A DNA stretch of 43,680 nt from Paraburkholderia sp. SG-MS1. GTDB taxonomy: Bacteria > Pseudomonadota > Gammaproteobacteria > Burkholderiales > Burkholderiaceae. Below, piece after piece: positions 43,164 through 43,680 of this stretch. The stretch is from positions 2,444 to 46,123 of the forward strand of contig NZ_NPIH01000209.1 of assembly GCF_012275575.1 (NCBI RefSeq). The letters are read 5' to 3'. The notes beneath the pieces are model-generated. The model was not told the DNA's origin, did not search any database, and saw only the letters and a program-made list of their open reading frames with translations. Both the position numbers and the translations under genes were made by a program. Every line of letters starts with the position of its first letter. Position 1 is the first letter of the stretch.

Positions 43164-43600
43164 CTTGCTGTTCCTTTTGTCATGACGCGCATTCATGCAA
43201 AGAACCACTGGCGGACGGCTTCCCTGTCCGTCTTCACTTTCGGCTTACACGACGGATCGCTGCTTGCGGTTCCAGGCGTTTTGCCAAAGAACAAGAGCAC
43301 GGACGATGTGGGCTTACCTGGTAAATGGACGGATTCGGTCCTAGCCCGGTAAAGCGATGCCGCGCCACGGAGCGTTCGCGAGTTGCAGGGGCATTTTCAC
43401 ACACCCCCGAGGGGATGCGCTTATTCGGGCTTGCTTTCGCCTGAGGCGCCAGGTCGAATGGGTGGGACCGGATGTGCGGTGATGAGAGTCGCTGAAGGAC
43501 TTTGGTATGGGTATCGAAGTACAAGTCAGCGATATGAGGCTCTTCGAGCTTCGCGATAGAGCCGGCTTATTCGCTCAAGCCAGAATAAGGCCCGTAAACG
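43164..43600. other. intergenic region between cotransporter and rrn operon
   Basis: About 440 bp upstream of the cotransporter and downstream of the rrn operon, with no credible gene. It contains a repeated GCTTATTCG (43419-43427 and 43565-43573); the second copy forms an inverted repeat with GAATAAG (43583-43589). No tRNA was recognised. Confidence 0.5.
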
Positions 43601-43601
43601 C

Positions 43602-43632
43602 AGAAACCCCACCTTTTTGGGGTGGGGTTTCT
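43602..43632 (-). terminator. rrn operon terminator
   Basis: Arms AGAAACCCCACC (43602-43613) and GGTGGGGTTTCT (43621-43632) give a 12-bp stem with a 7-base loop, 14 bp beyond the 5S rRNA 3' end on the minus strand. It is the strong rRNA-operon terminator typical of Burkholderia rrn loci; the T-rich side is carried within the stem (GGTTTCTGCGTTT). Confidence 0.85.
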
Positions 43633-43646
43633 GTTGCTGCTGGGGA

Positions 43647-43680
43647 GCCTGACGATTACCTACTTTCACACGGGCAATCC
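43647..43680 (-). rRNA. rrf: 5S rRNA, 3' end (partial)
   Basis: Read on the minus strand the last 34 bases are GGATTGCCCGTGTGAAAG followed by TAGGTAATCGTCAGGC, the conserved 3' end of betaproteobacterial 5S rRNA. The rest of the gene and its 23S/16S partners lie beyond the window, transcribed leftwards into the terminator above. The exact 3' end (43646-43648) is by family similarity. Confidence 0.9.

Noticed and set aside
43234..43524. 96-codon minus-strand frame between the cotransporter and rrn operon
   Set aside because: No ribosome site or recognisable domain; composition is that of random frame in a non-coding stretch.
1..43680. CRISPR arrays, insertion sequences, tRNA genes
   Set aside because: No regularly spaced repeats, transposase-like proteins, terminal inverted repeats or cloverleaf-like sequences were seen by eye.

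Overview
The window looks like part of a chromosome of a GC-rich betaproteobacterium, most likely Paraburkholderia or Burkholderia. This rests on the codon usage, the Burkholderia-type 5S rRNA 3' end and rrn terminator at the right edge, a trimeric porin of the Burkholderia type, and the gene content. It was judged by eye without database searches, so genus and protein-family calls are recognition, not search results.

Left edge to 26.6 kb: the 3' end of a medium-chain alcohol dehydrogenase is followed by a complete type VI secretion system (T6SS) built as two divergent arms. The leftward arm runs vgrG, a two-domain peptidoglycan-targeting effector, a putative periplasmic immunity protein, PAAR, an unknown two-TM membrane protein, tssM, tssA, tssF, tssG, tssJ. 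The rightward arm runs tssB, tssC, tssK, tssL, an IcmF-like/OmpA hybrid, hcp, clpV, tssE. All 13 core components are present. No Fha, PpkA, PppA or TagF regulator is encoded here. The effector/immunity stretch (about 11.1-12.7 kb) is visibly AT-richer than its surroundings, as expected of an exchangeable cargo module.

26.9-32.5 kb: a seven-gene Mrp/Mnh-type cation/proton antiporter operon in the order E, F, DUF4040, G, B, C, D. There is no normal MnhA. The last gene encodes a tandem fusion of two proton-pumping (ND2/4/5-like) modules, and the pieces equivalent to the MnhA C-terminus are a separate small protein and an N-terminal extension of MnhB.

32.5-38.6 kb: a probable aromatic or N-heteroaromatic acid catabolic locus. 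A leftward operon (Rieske oxygenase, its flavin/ferredoxin reductase, MFS uptake transporter) is divergent from an FAD hydroxylase and an IclR-family regulator. The shared 281-bp promoter region carries three GTTCA-type repeats that resemble the operators of PobR/PcaU-like IclR regulators.

38.97-43.68 kb: a porin and an AraC-family regulator, a leftward Na/phosphate cotransporter-PhoU fusion, and the terminator and 3' end of a 5S rRNA gene of a leftward-transcribed rrn operon. I saw no insertion sequence, CRISPR array or tRNA.
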